A stretch of DNA of 7,131 bases from JASJBU01 sp039714735. GTDB taxonomy: Bacteria; Pseudomonadota; Gammaproteobacteria; Chromatiales; Chromatiaceae. The position numbers and the translations under genes are program-made. The notes under the pieces were generated by a model. It worked only from the letters and a program-made list of their open reading frames with translations, was not told the origin of the DNA and did not search any database. The DNA lies in the NCBI GenBank assembly GCA_039714735.1, contig JBDLIT010000180.1, positions 1 to 7,131 on the forward strand. Direction: 5' to 3'. Numbering within the stretch: position 1 is the stretch's first letter; every line of letters begins with the position of its first letter. Shown piece by piece: positions 5,722 through 7,131 of the stretch.

Positions 5722-7131
5722 GTGGTTAAGAAATTAATCTTTTTATTCATTTTTTTACTTCTCGCAGCTTATGCCTATGCAGGTGGGGGCGGTCAGGCCC
5801 CACATCAGGCCGCAGCTGAGTTTCCACCAAATTTTGCAAGTTATCATGACGCTGATATTGAAGGTGTGGGAGCAATTCTTAAGCACCGCATCAGCCATAC
5901 TCCGTTTAATCTGGTGGCCAGCCTCATTTTTCTGGCAGCCATCATCCATACTTTTTTAAGCAGTAAATTTCTCTATTATGCCCACAAGTGGAAATCTGGA
6001 CACCAGAAAGAGATAGAGGCAGGTCGGAAATCGGAAAACTCCACCCATCTCCTTTCCGAGATATTTCACTTTCTCGGCGAGGTTGAGGTTGTTTTTGGTC
6101 TCTGGGCTGTGGCGCTCAGTGCTGCTGTCGTTTTTTTCTATGACTGGCACACCTTTGTCAATTATGTCAGCGGGGTTAATTATACTGAGCCGATGTTTGT
6201 CGTGGTAATTATGACACTGGCTTCCTCCCGCCCCATAGTGAAACTTTCTGAAAATGTAATGAGTCGCATAGCGGCTGTTTTTAATGGCACATTAGCGGCG
6301 TGGTGGCTGACGATTATGACTCTGGGGCCGATTCTTGGCTCTTTTATCACGGAACCGGCTGCGATGACCATTTCGGCCATGCTGTTGGCTCAGAAATTTT
6401 ACGAATTACAGCCGAGCCATAAATTAAAATACGCCACCATTGCCCTGCTTTTTGTCAACATTTCGGTTGGCGGAACTCTTACCCATTTTGCCGCACCACC
6501 GGTCCTCATGGTGGCGGCCCCCTGGAACTGGGACCTCCCCTTCATGTTTACCACCTTTGGCTGGAAGGCTGTCATCGGTATTATCATCTCCAATGCCTTG
6601 GTTTTTCTTGTGTTTAAAAAAGAAATTGCCGGCCTGGAAAAGAAATTCAAAGTAAGCCTTCTCAAAGACGAGATCAAAGAAGACTATATATCCCGGGAAT
6701 TTCTGGAAAGGGGCCTTCATCACGCCGAGGAGCGCATAGCAGAAGAGCTGCACCGCGAGTTTGACCGTATCAAGGAGGTGGCCAAGACATCGGCTCTTAC
6801 TCTTGGTTCCGGGGAAGATGCCGACCTGGAGCTTCTGGATGAGACCCTTGAGCAGGAGCTGGAAGACCTGAAGATCCAGAAGATGAGCGTCTCAGTGCCG
6901 GGCCTGCTTCCCAGAGACAAGAGGCCAAAACTCACCGATCCCAACTGGGATAAGCGTAGTGGCGATGTGCCGGGCTGGATTATGGCCGTCCATGCGGCCT
7001 TTATGATCTGGACCATCGTCAATGCCCATTACCCTGCCGTTTTTGTCTCTGGTATGCTCTTTTTTATCGGCTTTTCCCATGTTACCTGGCCCTTTCAAAA
7101 CAATGTCAATTTGAAACCGCCCATGCTGGTC
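5722..7131 (+). CDS. Putative Na+/H+ antiporter, polytopic membrane protein, 3' end outside the window
   Basis: This is a membrane protein resembling the putative Na+/H+ antiporter family Pfam PF07399, by memory of the GEVE.VFGLWA signature and overall layout. It would exchange cations for protons across the inner membrane; the substrate is unproven. The frame is open for 470 codons to the window end. Residues 1-20 (basic MVKK, then a Leu/Phe-rich stretch ending AYAYA before GGGG) look like a signal peptide. Hydrophobic segments follow near 62-80, 119-140, 157-170, 194-210, 238-264, 276-300, 417-434 and 438-455. Motif-like stretches include GEVEVVFGLWA (119-129), SSRPIV near 168-173, a GPILGSFITEP loop (202-212) and NISVGGTLTHFAAPP (246-260), the last typical of half-helix breaks in ion transporters. 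A highly charged segment (about 300-412) separates the two hydrophobic blocks. The start is GTG with AGGAG 7 bases upstream. It lies 347 bases beyond alr and is more AT-rich, so it is probably a separate transcription unit. Confidence 0.82.
   Translation, partial: MVKKLIFLFIFLLLAAYAYAGGGGQAPHQAAAEFPPNFASYHDADIEGVGAILKHRISHTPFNLVASLIFLAAIIHTFLSSKFLYYAHKWKSGHQKEIEAGRKSENSTHLLSEIFHFLGEVEVVFGLWAVALSAAVVFFYDWHTFVNYVSGVNYTEPMFVVVIMTLASSRPIVKLSENVMSRIAAVFNGTLAAWWLTIMTLGPILGSFITEPAAMTISAMLLAQKFYELQPSHKLKYATIALLFVNISVGGTLTHFAAPPVLMVAAPWNWDLPFMFTTFGWKAVIGIIISNALVFLVFKKEIAGLEKKFKVSLLKDEIKEDYISREFLERGLHHAEERIAEELHREFDRIKEVAKTSALTLGSGEDADLELLDETLEQELEDLKIQKMSVSVPGLLPRDKRPKLTDPNWDKRSGDVPGWIMAVHAAFMIWTIVNAHYPAVFVSGMLFFIGFSHVTWPFQNNVNLKPPMLV

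Overview
The window holds the distal part of an oxidative ornithine-degradation operon on the + strand, then a gene-free gap of about 350 bases, then the start of a putative Na+/H+ antiporter gene that runs off the right edge. All genes point right.

Layout. Positions 1-606 are the C-terminal part of OrtB, the PLP-binding subunit of 2-amino-4-ketopentanoate (AKP) thiolase. Next come oraS (584-937) and oraE (934-3129), the two subunits of the B12- and PLP-dependent D-ornithine 4,5-aminomutase. They are followed by an ornithine-racemase-type gene, orr (3126-4244), and a canonical alanine racemase gene, alr (4241-5374). Every junction in this block overlaps: 23 bp at ortB/oraS and 4 bp at each of the other three. 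It therefore reads as one translationally coupled unit.

How the genes fit together. L-ornithine is racemised by Orr. OraS/OraE moves the terminal amino group to give 2,4-diaminopentanoate. A dehydrogenase (Ord, not in the window) makes AKP. OrtA (also not in the window) with OrtB cleaves AKP with CoA to acetyl-CoA and alanine. From what is known of the clostridial enzyme, that alanine is the D form, so the terminal alr has an obvious job: converting D-alanine to L-alanine for deamination to pyruvate. The key cofactor residues can be read directly. OraE has a DxHxxG cobalamin-ligand motif with the PLP lysine 11 residues after the histidine. Alr has Lys38, Arg136, Asn203/Ser204, Arg219 and Tyr265.

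The gap at 5375-5721 is visibly more AT-rich than the operon. It holds one clear inverted repeat just after alr, one weak promoter candidate and no convincing gene. The antiporter starts at a GTG (5722) behind a good Shine-Dalgarno sequence, begins with a signal-like hydrophobic segment, and is open at the window end after 470 codons.

Organism. The moderately high GC of the operon, the strong Shine-Dalgarno sequences and the antiporter type make a Gram-negative anaerobe, possibly a Desulfobacterota member, my best guess. This is inference. The pathway itself is best known from amino-acid-fermenting Clostridia, so a non-clostridial host would be notable. I see no RNA gene, CRISPR array, insertion sequence or integrase.
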